From Cotesia glomerata (taxonomy: Eukaryota > Arthropoda > Insecta > Hymenoptera > Braconidae), in NCBI RefSeq assembly GCF_020080835.1, contig NC_058160.1, forward strand, positions 25,097,152 to 25,161,151: a DNA stretch of 64,000 nt. The letters run 5' to 3'. This document shows positions 14,701 to 25,666 of the stretch, piece by piece. The notes under the pieces were generated by a model, which was not told the origin of the DNA, ran no database searches, and saw only the letters and a list, made by a program, of their open reading frames with translations. The position numbers and the translations under genes are program-made. Numbering within the stretch: the first letter of the stretch is position 1; the number at the start of each line of letters is the position of its first letter.

Positions 14701-17554
14701 AAGCATCCTGAGTTGAAGCTTCTTCGCTGAGGACTCAAGACAATACCATCTTGTTCTTTACGTATTCGTTCCCGTGGATCTCCACTTCGACGCTTGTTAT
14801 TTTGCGAATCGATAACTTGATCTCTTCCCCCAGGACGTTGTTCCTCTTCGGGTGGCGTCTCGCTGCGTTTCCTGTCCAGATGCCATCTCTCCGGATCCCA
14901 GAGGCCACGAGAGCTAGATAACAAACACCAGTTGTTTTTTTTTTTATTTTATTAATCTTTCTTCATCATGTAAAATAATTTTATTAATTTAGTAATTATA
15001 TAAAATTATTTATTATACTTACTTATTATAAGCAGCGTCTAAACATTCAGGTCGACGTTTGGACAAAGGTAATCCCTTAATAGTCATAAGTTCTTCCTAT
15101 ATAATAAAACAAAAAAAAAATCAAGGTTAGCCGAACAATAAAGATTTGGAATTAATAATAGAAAAAGAAAATAATCTTATCAAAATATTACCCTTGTGTA
15201 TTGGAATTGAGGTCTTACTCTTCCTACTTCAACAATACATGAATCAGTCACCTCTCCGGCAACAGCAACGGATATAATTGCCTCGTCTTCTGTAATACGA
15301 TAAACCAAAATAATCTATTGACTCACACATTTATAAACTTCAATAGAAATTACAAAAGAATTTTAAGAGATTATGATACTTAAATAAATAATTTTGAATG
15401 TTAATTTTCTTAATATAATTACTTACGAATGAAATAATGATTGTAAGGCTCTATAGATTGACGACAAAATAATTTACAATCATTGAATGGCAAAAATGCG
15501 TTTTCATCTGAATTCGAACAATTCTTGGAATTGAAAGCCGACAATTTACGCTTGCGACGCCGACGCTTTTTATTTGTCGGTTCATGAATTTCAATTATAT
15601 TAATTTTCATGATTTTCACGTTTTATACTAACAAATATAAACTAAGTACTGATCGATAATTATTCAGACAATTAAACTATTGATAATTATTTGAACTATT
15701 CAATTTAATCTCTTTACGAAGTAAAAAAATTTTTAATAATTTTTCAGTAAGGTGTTTTTCCTTCAAACTTGTTTTATAAAATTTTTTTAATACACTAGTA
15801 ACACTATTTTACTTTTTAATTAATTATGATTAAATTTTCAGATATCTTAAGAAATAAAAAAAAAATCTATTTTCAGTTCTTATAATAAAAATTTGAGGTA
15901 GGCGGTGAAAGACTAACAACCAGCTCGCTTAACAACCCTACAATGACTGACATCGATGGCTATTATTCGCGGGAAAGACTATAAGAAAGCTTGGATGTTT
16001 TTTCTTTTTCCAATGACCAATAGAACACTCAAATTATGACACGTGACTAACAATATTCATCTATACTTGTTGTGTACTTTAGTTTAGTTTAGGTAGTGTT
16101 TACGAATGATGAAAGAAAAGAAAATTCTTCAAGAAATTATAAGGTAAAAGCCCCAATAGATGATCACGTACCAGTATATGATCACTCCATGTATTTGTAT
16201 ATCTATATTCACAAATATAGGTATACAAATACATGGAGTGATCATATACTGGTACATGATCACATATTGGGGCTTTTACCTTACTATTAAATTTATTATA
16301 TTTGTTGGAAGCATAATTCATTGAAAATTCAAAACTTTATAAAATGCTAAATTGTACGAATCATTAAAATCATTATACATAAATTATTCAGAACTACTTG
16401 AAAATTTTTTTATTTCATTTTTATTATTTTTTACTTTATTTTTATTATTAATAATTTTATCAAGTTCATCTACAGTGGAGTTTTTTTGATAATGCGGGAA
16501 TATAATATTACAAGATAAAGATATTAAAAATAACAAACATTTAACAATTTTAAAGATTCATTTTTTTTTAATAATATCAAACTTTTATGAAAAAAAAATT
16601 TTTAAGACAAATTTAGTTATAAAATAAAATTAATAAATGTTCAGATGATTGTTAATTGCAATATTTTGAATTTAAATGAATAATAAAGAAATTGAATTTT
16701 TGATAAAAAATTTTTATTCTATGATAAATTAAAGTATTGATTATAATAATGAACTGAAAATAATATAAAGCATCTGATAATCGTTTTATTTTAGTAATTA
16801 AGAGAAATATGCGTATTTAAAAAAAAAAATTATATTCAAAAATTTATGATTCATTAAAAATAAAACTGCAAAATTATCAAATGACTTAAGATTACATATT
16901 TTGTTTTTCAATAATATTTTGATCATTGTGGAAACAAAAATTGCAAGTATACACATAAGAATAAAAAAATGGATTTATTTTTTTAAATATGAATTTTGTT
17001 TATTATTTTAAAATTCTCGGATGTCTTTATTATCATATTATTTTTATTATAAACAAAATATTAAAATTTTCTCAGCCATTGCAGCAGTTAATTGTTTCAA
17101 TTTTTAAAATTAAAGATAAAAAAGAAAATATCAGTAAATTAAATTTTTGTAGTCATGGACACAACAGTAAATAATGATAAAAAATTAACAAAATAAAAAA
17201 CATAAAAATCAAAATAAAGTAATTGCAACAATTGCAATAAATTATATACTTTGACATAAAATATAGTTGCCATAAATCATGGTATAAATTATAGAGAGCG
17301 AAAGCTAAAGAGAGGTTAATTTACAGCCATATTATTTCAGTATTAATAAATTAAAGGGAAAATCAAATGACTGATGCTCTCTTTTTTAATAAAATTCAGA
17401 TTTATCAATATACCAATCACTGGTTATCAAATAGCTTATCAATATTCCTGTAAAAAAAAAGACAAAAATTAATACAAAGTAATAAAATGAATATACCTTC
17501 ATTTTTAGTGTCCGGCTCTTCAGCCCTGTCACTCGATACAGACTCAACAGACAT
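8759..17554 (-). CDS. 4E-T: eIF4E transporter 4E-T (EIF4ENIF1 homolog)
   Basis: 4E-T binds eIF4E and the DDX6/LSM14 machinery, shuttles to P-bodies and represses and stores mRNA. Exons: 17497-17554, 15192-15289, 15023-15096, 13436-14913, 12949-13346, 12571-12861, 12271-12475, 11985-12056, 11603-11860, 9788-9967, 9315-9695, 8759-8988; about 1240 aa. The eIF4E-binding motif YTREELM (Y-x4-L-phi) is at residues 50-56, made across the exon 2/3 join. It is followed by the family signature GLPLSKRRPECL and SRGLWDPERWH. Then come LSPQRRSFNSGCF, an Arg/Asp repeat stretch (about 210-290), the GFDDLPEE element (about 320), SLEELEASLRG, several Gln tracts, the SPRDLIMHPQ / SPTPLAFTPTSVLRKMTA block, and the C-terminal LARWFSPELLAK ... 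SLEELERLQQASAVVHD. The donor ending exon 11603 (GTGCGG) is inferred from phase. Identity is sure; the exon 8 and 9 borders are less so. Confidence 0.95.
10839..11860 (-). CDS. 4E-T: 4E-T alternative terminal exon with acidic Asn-rich tail
   Basis: If the inferred donor at 11603/11602 is not used, the frame of the 4E-T exon that begins at 11860 stays open for about 255 more codons, to a stop at 10839. Read through, it gives a protein of about 1231 aa that lacks the usual C-terminal exons. The extra segment is rich in Asn, Glu, Asp, Lys and Ser, with motifs such as NNEEKDDCDKKNN and a less biased end (IIEENLAVPAGVDSDTD). So long an open frame is not expected of a random AT-rich intron. It is either a true alternative 3' end, or part of one long internal exon spliced close to 10839 (weak candidate donors lie at its end). 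RNA data would decide. Confidence 0.5.
12780..12861 (-). repeat. CAG/CAA glutamine repeat abutting a splice acceptor in 4E-T
   Basis: On the minus strand the sixth 4E-T exon begins directly with a run of CAG/CAA codons (about 13 Gln), then His codons and another Gln run. The acceptor is TTTCAATAG followed at once by CAACAGCAGCAG, so many in-frame NAG triplets lie just downstream of the branch region. This could allow NAGNAG-type acceptor choice and repeat-length variation in the protein. Shorter Gln runs occur near 12302-12345 and 11712-11745. Confidence 0.7.
15427..15610 (-). CDS. Candidate alternative first coding exon of 4E-T
   Basis: A minus-strand ATG at 15610 opens a frame of 61 codons plus one base that ends at a strong donor (ATTC then GTAAGT, 15421-15426). 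It leaves the same phase as the 17497-17554 exon, so either first exon can join the exon at 15289 in frame. The peptide begins MKINIIEIHEP and has a basic run KKRRRRKRK resembling a nuclear localisation signal, then ENAFLPFNDCKLFCRQSIEP. A GC-richer patch at 15900-15990 (TCGATGGC, CGCGGGAAAG) could be its promoter. Inclusion would add a basic N-terminus ahead of the eIF4E-binding motif. It could instead be a chance open frame; the phase match and donor argue otherwise. Confidence 0.45.
16142..16281. mobile_element. Near-perfect 140-bp palindrome, MITE-like, flanked by TA
   Basis: The two halves are inverted copies of each other with only about five mismatches and a loop of a few bases (CACA) near 16211. 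Each end is AGGTAAAAGCCCCAATA, and TA dinucleotides flank both sides (16140-16141 and 16282-16283), as expected of a TA target-site duplication. It has no coding capacity, although both strands give similar short open frames simply because the element is palindromic. It lies in the first intron of 4E-T. A fold-back MITE related to the Tc1/mariner superfamily is the likely reading; a hairpin RNA is an alternative. Confidence 0.75.
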
Positions 17555-18369
17555 TCTTGTCAATCTTCAGGACGTCGTTACAAGCCACAATTAAAATAAA
17601 ATTTTAGCCCTTATTTTCCGCGCACACTCGTATTTTCGTCAGTTTCTCAGTATTTTTTTGTTTCTGACAACTTTTATGTTACATATACACACACATATAT
17701 ATTTATATGTATTTCAGTATGGATGTAAGCAAGTCACATTAAAAATCAGTAAAATTTCTAATGTATTTTTGTGCCTTCTAGGCCACAACTATTAACGTAT
17801 AGACGTTATTAATACACGTAAAGTTTTTTAAATCTACCTATGTTGTTATTTTTTTATACCTTTATATTTTATTACCGTTTAATATCACAGACTTTTTTCT
17901 CTTGTCTCTTATTGAATTGAAATAGGTAATAATTTTATTAAAATTAATGAATTGAAGAATGAAAAAAAAAAAAAAAAAAAATTCAACTACGTTAATAATA
18001 AGGTTAACTAAAATATTGTCTATTCACAGAAAAATTAATTTTTTCACTCGTCACAGATTTTATTAGTCGATTGTAAATATCTTGTTCGGTTAGAAACTAG
18101 AAAAAAAAACGTCGAAATTACAATAAGTGTATATTAAATATCCCTGATGATATACAGATATATGAGTGCGATATTTGTATAATAACTTGATAATTACACA
18201 GATCGAATAATAAAACTTTTTTGTGTATTACACAAAAACGGCACTGTTCGTAACTTATCCTGTACGAAGTGAAAGAAATTAAAAAGATAAAGATGAGGGA
18301 AATAAAATATATGTACTGATATATATTTATATGAGTAAATTCAGAAAAAATAGTGTTTACGTATTAACA

Positions 18370-18660
18370 GAGAGAAAATAGTGGAGTTTCATGCGCGGCA
18401 ACGCGGACTGTAGATGGGTCCTAACGCTTCGGCACGATTTTCGATACACGCGTTGCCGATAACAATCATGTCGTTTTATTCGGCTAATTCACACAAATCG
18501 TATTAACTATTATTTTATTCAGCATAATTTAAATTATACACATACAATATTTTAGTTTAACGCTACGCAAAAATATAAAATGGCGCACGGTCCCCACTTC
18601 CGCCGCTTCTTGTTTCGCGCAGTGCCTCCTGGATCGACTACACTACACAACTAAACCACA
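18370..18660 (-). promoter_or_regulatory. GC-rich block, probable 4E-T promoter/5' leader
   Basis: This block stands out from the surrounding AT-rich DNA by repeated CG dinucleotides (CATGCGCGGCAACGCG, GTTTCGCGCAGTGCC, AAATGGCGCACGG). It lies about 0.8-1.1 kb upstream of the 4E-T start codon on the minus strand, with no other gene start nearby. No TATA box or initiator could be fixed. Confidence 0.35.
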
Positions 18661-18997
18661 CACACAATTTCACTTTCCGCATAAATATATTGGATTATAC
18701 GTATTCATACTAGTACACATACTCAACATTTACACACAGATTTAATACATTGTAAGTCAGCCAATAAAAAATTGTGATAAAAAAAACAACTGAAAGGACA
18801 TCTTCACTTTTGGGATGCACATGCTTGTCATTGGAAACCAACAATCACGCCATCTATTTATATATTCATTTATTTATTTATTCAGCTTGAGAATTAACTG
18901 TAAATTTAAATTGTACCTTATGTTTATATCAGTGGAAGTGAGACACTAAGAAATTTTTTTTAAATGATTAGAAATAAGTTGAACATGAGGAGAAAAA

Positions 18998-19197
18998 ATG
19001 ATACTAAAATTAGCCGACACTCAACAATTCTTGATTTTTCTTATTAATTAAATAGAATTAAAAAAATATTTTTAAAAAATTGCACGCATAATTTTCAAAT
19101 TTCTACACGTGAAAATTTTTTTTTTAATTTTTTAAAAATTATTTTTCAATAAAATAAATTATGGAAATTTTTAAATATTGGCTAATTTAATTTTCAT
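18998..19197. mobile_element. Inverted-repeat element, family copy A
   Basis: It begins ATGATACTAAAATTAGCCGA and ends GGCTAATTTAATTTTCAT, an imperfect terminal inverted repeat. The inside is A/T-rich with AAAATTGCACGCATAATTTT, a segment found again in other copies. No open frame. It belongs to the roughly 200-bp family also found at 22849, 23049, 30451, 33763, 36667, 39712, 46885 and 50479. Confidence 0.65.
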
Positions 19198-19755
19198 GGA
19201 GAAAAAACTTTATGCAGAAATATTCTACAAATTGAAAGTCTTAACAAAAACATTTTTTTTCAATACCAAGGGCCTCAAATTTTAAAATTTGAGTAAAATC
19301 TTTTTTTTTTTATATTTTCTATCAAAATTTATAAGTAAAAACTTTTTTAACATGGATACGCAAAAGGATAAAGCCAATGTAGGTATCTCACTTTTCAGTA
19401 AAAATATTGATGTTCATAATCATTAATAAATTTTCTTCGTTAATAGCTATAATTAATAATATAAAACAAAAGTTTCATGTAAAACAATCGATATACTTTA
19501 TTATGAAAATAACGAATATAAAAAATCAATTGTTCGAATAATCAATAGTGTAAATAAACAATTATATTTATACATAAATTTCTTATCTCTGTGGTTGTAT
19601 AATTATCAGCTTGAACAAATCTTTACTACTATTATCAATGTTGTTATAACAGATATAACTTCTGCAGACATAAAATTTAACAAAAACAAATTTGTTTACA
19701 TTTCTTGATGTTTTATTTTTTTATAAAAATGAAGTGAAACCATCCATTGTTTTCT

Positions 19756-22700
19756 TCACCACTCTAGAATTCCAGGGATATATTTATCAATCAACTTTTC
19801 ATAGTAAGGCCAAAATTTTTCAATATCTGGTATATTTTCACTTTTAGTATAGAGATCGTGTTTGCTGTGGTAAAAAAAAAATACTTTAATCAACCTTGTC
19901 TTTTGAAAATATAAATTGATAATGATAAATAGAATTGTTTAGTAAACACAAAACATACTTAAATTCCCTAATCCATTTAAGCATTCTATTGTCTTTCTCC
20001 GTACAAAAATGAGTGTAATCTCCACCAGCATGCCATGGATAAAATGAGTGATAACGTATCATCGCTAATCCTTCATCTGGTATTGTGCTGTTATTATGTT
20101 TGAGTACGCGATATAAATATTCATCGTGTCCCCAAGACATCATCAGGTTGTCAATACCACATTTAGCCTTGTACATACCTAATTTAGTACTGTAAAAAAA
20201 ATAATAATAATAATTAAATTTGCTTAAGAGAATCAATTAAAAAGTAAAATGTGTTAAGAAAGCTTTACTCACTTGTAACGTTTGTCTTTACCATCTGGAT
20301 TGTTATCAAAACTCGTATCTCTATAAACTATTGAATCTGCCCAAGCACAGCCAACAGGAAATGTGTCTCCAACAACAGCCCATTGTGGTTCACCATAGAA
20401 TGCCATTACCTGTATTAAATAATTGATATTTACAATTGAAAAATATTATTGATTAACAAATATTTATTTAACTGTGTTAGAAAAGTTTATCCAAAAAATC
20501 TTTTGCGATTCGGAAATATTTAATGAATTTTTTTATTTTTAGATAAAAAAATTCTTCAAACGTGAATCATTAACAATAATTTTTTAATCATGATATCATG
20601 TATTAAAATTAAAATATATTAAATTAGAAAAATATACAATTCTTAGAAATAACTTGAATATCATCAACGCAAATAAAAATCAACTTTTCTTATTTTATTA
20701 CCAGTTTAATTAAAATAATCTATAAAATAGTTATAAAAAAAGATTAAAATCTAATTAATATAATAAAAAATCCCAATCATACCTTGCCTAAGTCATGAAT
20801 TAATCCAGTCAATTGAAACCAATCTAAATCCGGATGTTTTTCTCTGATTGATTCGGCAGTTTGAAAAGCGTGAATGATGTTTGGTAATGACGTATCAGGA
20901 TCACTTTCATCCACAAGGTCATTTAATTTAATTAAAGCTTCTTTTACAGTCATTTTGAATTTATCAAATTTAAGCCAGTGATTCATACGAGCTGTGACAA
21001 AGACGGCTTGTTATCGACTCAATTATCCTTATTGTTTTTTTAGTCTTTATCAATCGACTTATTTAAATCATTAACGCTTAATAAATTTTATAAATATCTA
21101 ATATTTCAAAAATATTTTTATGAAATAAGCTGTGATTATGTATTTACTTAATATGTTTGCTTTATGAAGTGGTGATAACGATAAGCTATAAGAATTATAA
21201 AATCATTATTAAATGCGAAAATAATCTCGATGATAAATTAATGGTGTTTGTTTTTAATAATAAAACATTATTTTCTTTAATGCAACGAGTTATTATTGCA
21301 AAGCAATATTTTCTACATTAATTCAAGTGTTTTTAAACTCACAAATAAACTCAATTGAAAATTTATAAAATATACAAAAAAAATTACCAAATGATATGCA
21401 CCCATTAAATTTTGAATCGTCGTAAGTTAAATTACATGATGATGAATATTTAAATTTTATAAAAATGCTTAGAATATCATTGGTGAAAGTTGATATGAAA
21501 AAAATAATAATACATTGAATAAGAGTTATAATACTTGAGTTAAAAAAAAAAAATAAAATAATTATAAACTAACATCGTACAAAATCGACAGTCTGGTTAG
21601 TATGCATGTTGTAATAAGTGGTCTGAACTCTTTCTTTAATTGGATCGGTTGGATCTTCGGAATAGTTTCTGAACTGACTCTCCAATTTTCCCGCATACAC
21701 GGCTTCCGGACGAAGTTTCTCGGACGGGTCGAGAAGAGTAGTGTGGATGTTGTTCGCTCCATGAAACTGAAAAAAATTAATTAAATATTATTTTTCGTTA
21801 CAATACTTGATTATGTTTTATAATTAAAAAAAAAAAAAAAAAAACTATAATTATCTAGTTTTTTTTTTATCTCTAGTTCTATAAATTTAATCTATTATTT
21901 ACGACTCAATGTTAACAACTTTTCTTAATCTTACTAATTCAAGGACTCAAAAATAATCTTTTTTTCTGCCTTTTTATGATAAATAAAAGAAATATTTTCA
22001 ACTCCTAAATCTTCATAACCTTGAAATTGAAAAAAAAAAAAGTTTACTAATTTATTATGGGTCTTACCCTGAGTCTGGTATGGCTGCTGAGCTGCACGAT
22101 AAGTCATTATGGTAAACATGATGTTGAGGATGATGAAATATCAAGAAGAAATTGATGAATTTATGTAAAATTTTGTTTTTTATAAAAAATATATTTATGT
22201 GTATATAATTTACATGGGGCGAGAGTGACTTATTGTCAGGGAACCTCTGGCCCCAATATATACAACTTTTTGGCTTCGAGAAGAATTTTCGACGGATTTA
22301 TTGGATCTAATATCAAACGCAAAGACTTTTTAGTCCTTGCGCGAAAGAATAAACTCCTTGTGGACTCAAACAAAATAAGCCGGGAACCAAAGCTTGACTG
22401 AGCTCGAGCGACTATGTGTCTTTACTTTATTGCTTTCACCCCACCTAAATATTTTTAATATAAGTAATATGAATATAGGTATACTTTACGGGCGTACTGC
22501 GTAGCAAGTTAAGCCAAGAAATAATCAACATACAAAGACTTTTCTCCCCTCTTTAAAATCATCTACAACAAATATGTGTACGATCTTTGTCGTAAACATC
22601 ACATCACGTGCTTATTATTTTTCTTCGGTTAACTTCAGCTAGTATATACATATCTACAGTAAGTGTAAATGACCGTATACACCACGTGCTAAAAACACTA

Positions 22701-24468
22701 CTCTTCTTCCTAAGAAAACATTATATTAGTACTTATAATGAGTTCAAGGTGAATTCTGAGTCTCTACAACTTTGACTGCGGGTTCTTGATTCGTCAAATC
22801 AAAATTAGAGAACACTCGCCAAAAAATCAATCCCTTTATTGTTTTTTATGAATGAAAATCAATTTAACTGATATTTGATAATTTTTTTAATAAATAAATT
22901 ATGGCAAAAAAAAATATTTAAAATTCACCGGTAGAAGTTTTAAAAAATAAAAAATACAATTTTGTAAGAATAATTTTTTGGAAGTAATTTATATTTTAAA
23001 TAAAATTAAATAATGGTCATGTGACTGCTAACTTTGGTGTCATTTTTTATGACACTGAAATTAGCAGACACGTGACAATTTTTTTATTTTTCTTGAAAAA
23101 TAAACTTAGTATAAAAAATGATTTATAATTTTTTAAAGCTTTTAAAGATGGAATTTTTATTGAATAATTTTTTTTTGCTGTAATTTATATGATAAAAAAT
23201 TATAAAATTTATCACATGGCTCTTAATTTCAATATCATGTTAGAGGATGAAAAAAATGTAGAAATTATACAGTATATTGTTTCAAAAAATATACTGAAAT
23301 CAACAGACATTTATCAATTTTTTAGATTTTTATCACAATGATTTTAGAATTAAAAAAAAATATTTTTTTTATCATAATTGATTTATTATAAAAAACTCAT
23401 TTAAAAAATAGCTTTATAAATTAGTGATGATTATTTGAATTTAAAACTGGGTTACAATATGACTTTGTGATGATCCGAAAAGTTTTATCATTAAGAAAAA
23501 TTATGCATTGATATTGATAAATAATTTTATTATTTAAACATAAACACTTTATTATTTGTCAAAACTGTAAATTATTGTTTTAGGACCCTGAAATTTTTTT
23601 AAATGCTGCGAATCATTTTGGAAAATATGTGAAAAATATTTGGAAAACTCTAAAATATTCTGAGAAATTTGGATTCTCAAAACATTGAAATGATTTTGAA
23701 ATTAGCAGGCGGTTGATAATAAAAACTAAAGAATGGAGAAATTGAAGAGGCTCAACTGGATAACAAAAAATAAGATAATGGAAAGTGGACACGAACAAGT
23801 TGTAACTCGATATTTCTACTACTAACTGCTATTTTAATTTTCATAATTGATTCTGTTATTTGAGATACATTGAGGATGTTAACAATTATGAAGATTTGGA
23901 TATAATTATGAATAATATAATTTTTATTTTCATTCCATAAGAAATTTTTAAAGTAGATTCTTTAGTTCTCAAATCATAAGAAAATTATAAACTTTCGAAG
24001 ATTTGAAAAATTAATATTTTAAAAAATAGAATTTTCAACAGATGTGATTTTCACGCAAAATTTTGACTAATATAAGATAAGATAATTGCTTAGTTATTTA
24101 ATAACAAACTTTAAGTCAATAATTGAGTAATTAATCCGATTAAAATCTGATTGAATTTTACTTTGATATCACTCCAAAGTTATGATTGGTATCAATTATC
24201 AGAATTATAAAATCAAATTATCTGTTACCAAATTTATCGAACAATTTTTTCATAATCTCATCAATCTATAATTTACGTGTTCAAAAATCATTGATAATAC
24301 ATGATTGTCATGAACATAATTTATTTATCTTGAAAATATGTTCATTAAATCTTATAAAATTTTCTAATTTGATTTATATTTTCTTTTTAATCTAATGAAG
24401 AAATAATATTATTGAGTTAATAATAAAACTATGATAAAAAATGTACTTACACCCAATGTAGATGCCAT
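19756..24468 (-). CDS. MIOX: Myo-inositol oxygenase (MIOX)
   Basis: It oxidises myo-inositol with O2 to D-glucuronate, using a di-iron centre in the cytosol. Exons: 24451-24468, 21574-21766, 20783-20991, 20273-20409, 19959-20189, 19756-19864; 298 aa, close to the family's usual length. Signature blocks in order: FRNYSEDP, MHTNQTVDFVRS, LVDESDPDTSLPN, HAFQTAE, GLIHDLGKV, GEPQWAVVGDTFPVGC, LMMSWGHDEYLY, MIRYHSFYPWH and the C-terminal DKYIPGILEW. The His/Asp ligands of the HD-type di-iron site (HAFQ, IHDLG, WGHDE, YHSFYPW) are all there. Exon 2 needs a phase-0 partner. The only one I found is the 18-nt exon MASTLG at 24468, about 2.7 kb upstream, with donor GTAAGT. Exons 2-6 are certain; the tiny first exon is likely. 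Intron 1 carries two inverted-repeat elements and a GC-rich block. Confidence 0.93.
22060..22440 (-). promoter_or_regulatory. GC-rich block with TATA-like box inside MIOX intron 1
   Basis: On the minus strand this block has TATATATTGGGGCC (about 22250-22265), then a TCACTCTCGCCCC stretch about 30 bp on, and further down an ATG at 22116 opening MFTIMTYRAAQQPYQTQ up to a donor GTAAGA. That looks like an internal promoter with a short first exon. However, the exon ends in phase 1 and cannot join MIOX exon 2 in frame, so it does not give an alternative MIOX N-terminus as it stands. Confidence 0.25.
22849..23043. mobile_element. Inverted-repeat element, degenerate copy B0
   Basis: The right end CTGCTAACTTTGGTGTCAT (to 23043) is the inverse of the family's left end. 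The left end near 22849 (ATGAAAATCAATTTAACTGA) is decayed. It lies five bases from copy B in the same orientation, so the two form a head-to-tail pair in MIOX intron 1. Confidence 0.5.
23049..23238. mobile_element. Inverted-repeat element, family copy B
   Basis: It starts ATGACACTGAAATTAGCAGA and ends TTAATTTCAATATCAT. The inside has the family's A/T-rich core with ATTTTTTTTTGCTGTAATTTAT, shared with copy C at 30451. No coding capacity. A more decayed fragment of the same family may follow at about 23294 (ACTGAAATCAACAGACATTT). Confidence 0.6.
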
Positions 24469-25666
24469 TATAAATAATATTAGCAAAATACTGCGAGTAA
24501 TTGATACCACAAACTGACACTATTCTTTATAACTGAAGATATTTTATATTAGTGTTCGATTTACCCCTTACATCATCAATATATAAATTGTTGTGAATAT
24601 ATTAATGCTTATCATACAATTATGTAAAAAATTAAAGTTTTTAAAATTATATCGACTATTTCATCATTATAAAGAAATTTTTCCTGAACTTTTATCAAAT
24701 CGATAGAAAGTTTTTTATTGCATAAAATCATAACGATTTCAACAATTAAAATTTTCCATAACTGTTATTACGTATTTGCAATTATATTTTACTTTTTTTT
24801 ATCATTAAAAATTAATGTTTTACTTTATTGCTCTCCTATCATAATTTACGATAGTTATATTTTTTTAATGTCATTCAAAGTAGGTATACAGATTACAATC
24901 ACAATCATATTTTCTACGCATTGTCTAACTCTCATAAATTATAATCATAATTCAAAAATCACCTAACTTCCGTCGTTTCATTTAATAATCCTTTTAAAAA
25001 ATATTTATATTATTAGTATTACAATAGAACTCGTTTAGTTAGATCTAACAATCAAAATAAATTATTTGCGTTATAGTTACATTAATGAAATAACTACTCT
25101 TGCTAAATTATGTTTATTCAGTCTATCAAAATCCCTCATGTAACATTTAATTTTTAATCATTTATATTTTTGGCGTACAAAATAAATTGATAAAATCATA
25201 TTCAAGTATGTTAGCCTCAGGAGACACTCAGTCCATTATTTTACTTGATAATAATTAAACTTCAAAATTAAAAAAAAAATAGGCTGTCGATATAAATTAT
25301 TGTATACTTTATCGAATTATTTATCAATTTCAATTTAATTACTAATGATAAAAAATATACGTACGCATAAATATCGTCTTATAGTCTATTTATGTATAAA
25401 CATCCATTGGCTGTTGGACGTCATACAGTGAATAAAAATGACCGAGGAAGATAAGAAGATAATTTACACAAATCTTACCATAGAATATAACTCTGAACTA
25501 AGTCATTGACGCACATTAGTTTATTTTAACAATCAAAAACAATGAAAAGAAAAAAAAACTTTAGGTATTTTTTTTTTGTGAATGTATTAAATCAAACATT
25601 ATTTTTTTAGACAAGCTTATATACAAATATAAATGAATATATTGTTAAAATTTGATTATCTTTTAT
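24469..25666. other. AT-rich spacer between MIOX and SFSWAP
   Basis: No gene seen; open frames are short and AT-rich. The part just after 24469 should be the MIOX 5' leader and promoter. On the minus strand a CAATTTATATATTG stretch near 24577-24590 could serve as a TATA element, but this is weak. The right end should hold the SFSWAP 3' UTR. Confidence 0.45.

Larger units (their letters stand above)
17555..19755. other. Spacer between 4E-T start and MIOX end
   Basis: No further gene is visible. The part next to 4E-T (17555-17660) should be its 5' UTR. A GC-richer block at 18370-18660 contains CATGCGCGGCAACGCG, TTCGGCACGA and AAAATGGCGCACGGTCCCC, and is the best candidate for the 4E-T promoter with an upstream non-coding exon; that link is inference from its position and composition. 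The rest is AT-rich, with one inverted-repeat element at 18998-19197. On the minus strand AATAAA (19712 region) could be the MIOX poly(A) signal. Confidence 0.5.

Noticed and set aside
16096..16321. Open frames on both strands with similar peptides (VKAPI-DHVPVYDHSMYLY)
   Set aside because: Both come from the two arms of the same palindrome; they are a by-product of the inverted repeat, not genes.
21934..22119. Minus-strand ATG exon MFTIMTYRAAQQPYQTQ as the start of MIOX
   Set aside because: It ends in phase 1, while MIOX exon 2 needs phase 0; adding the neighbouring GYEDLG segment does not repair the phase.
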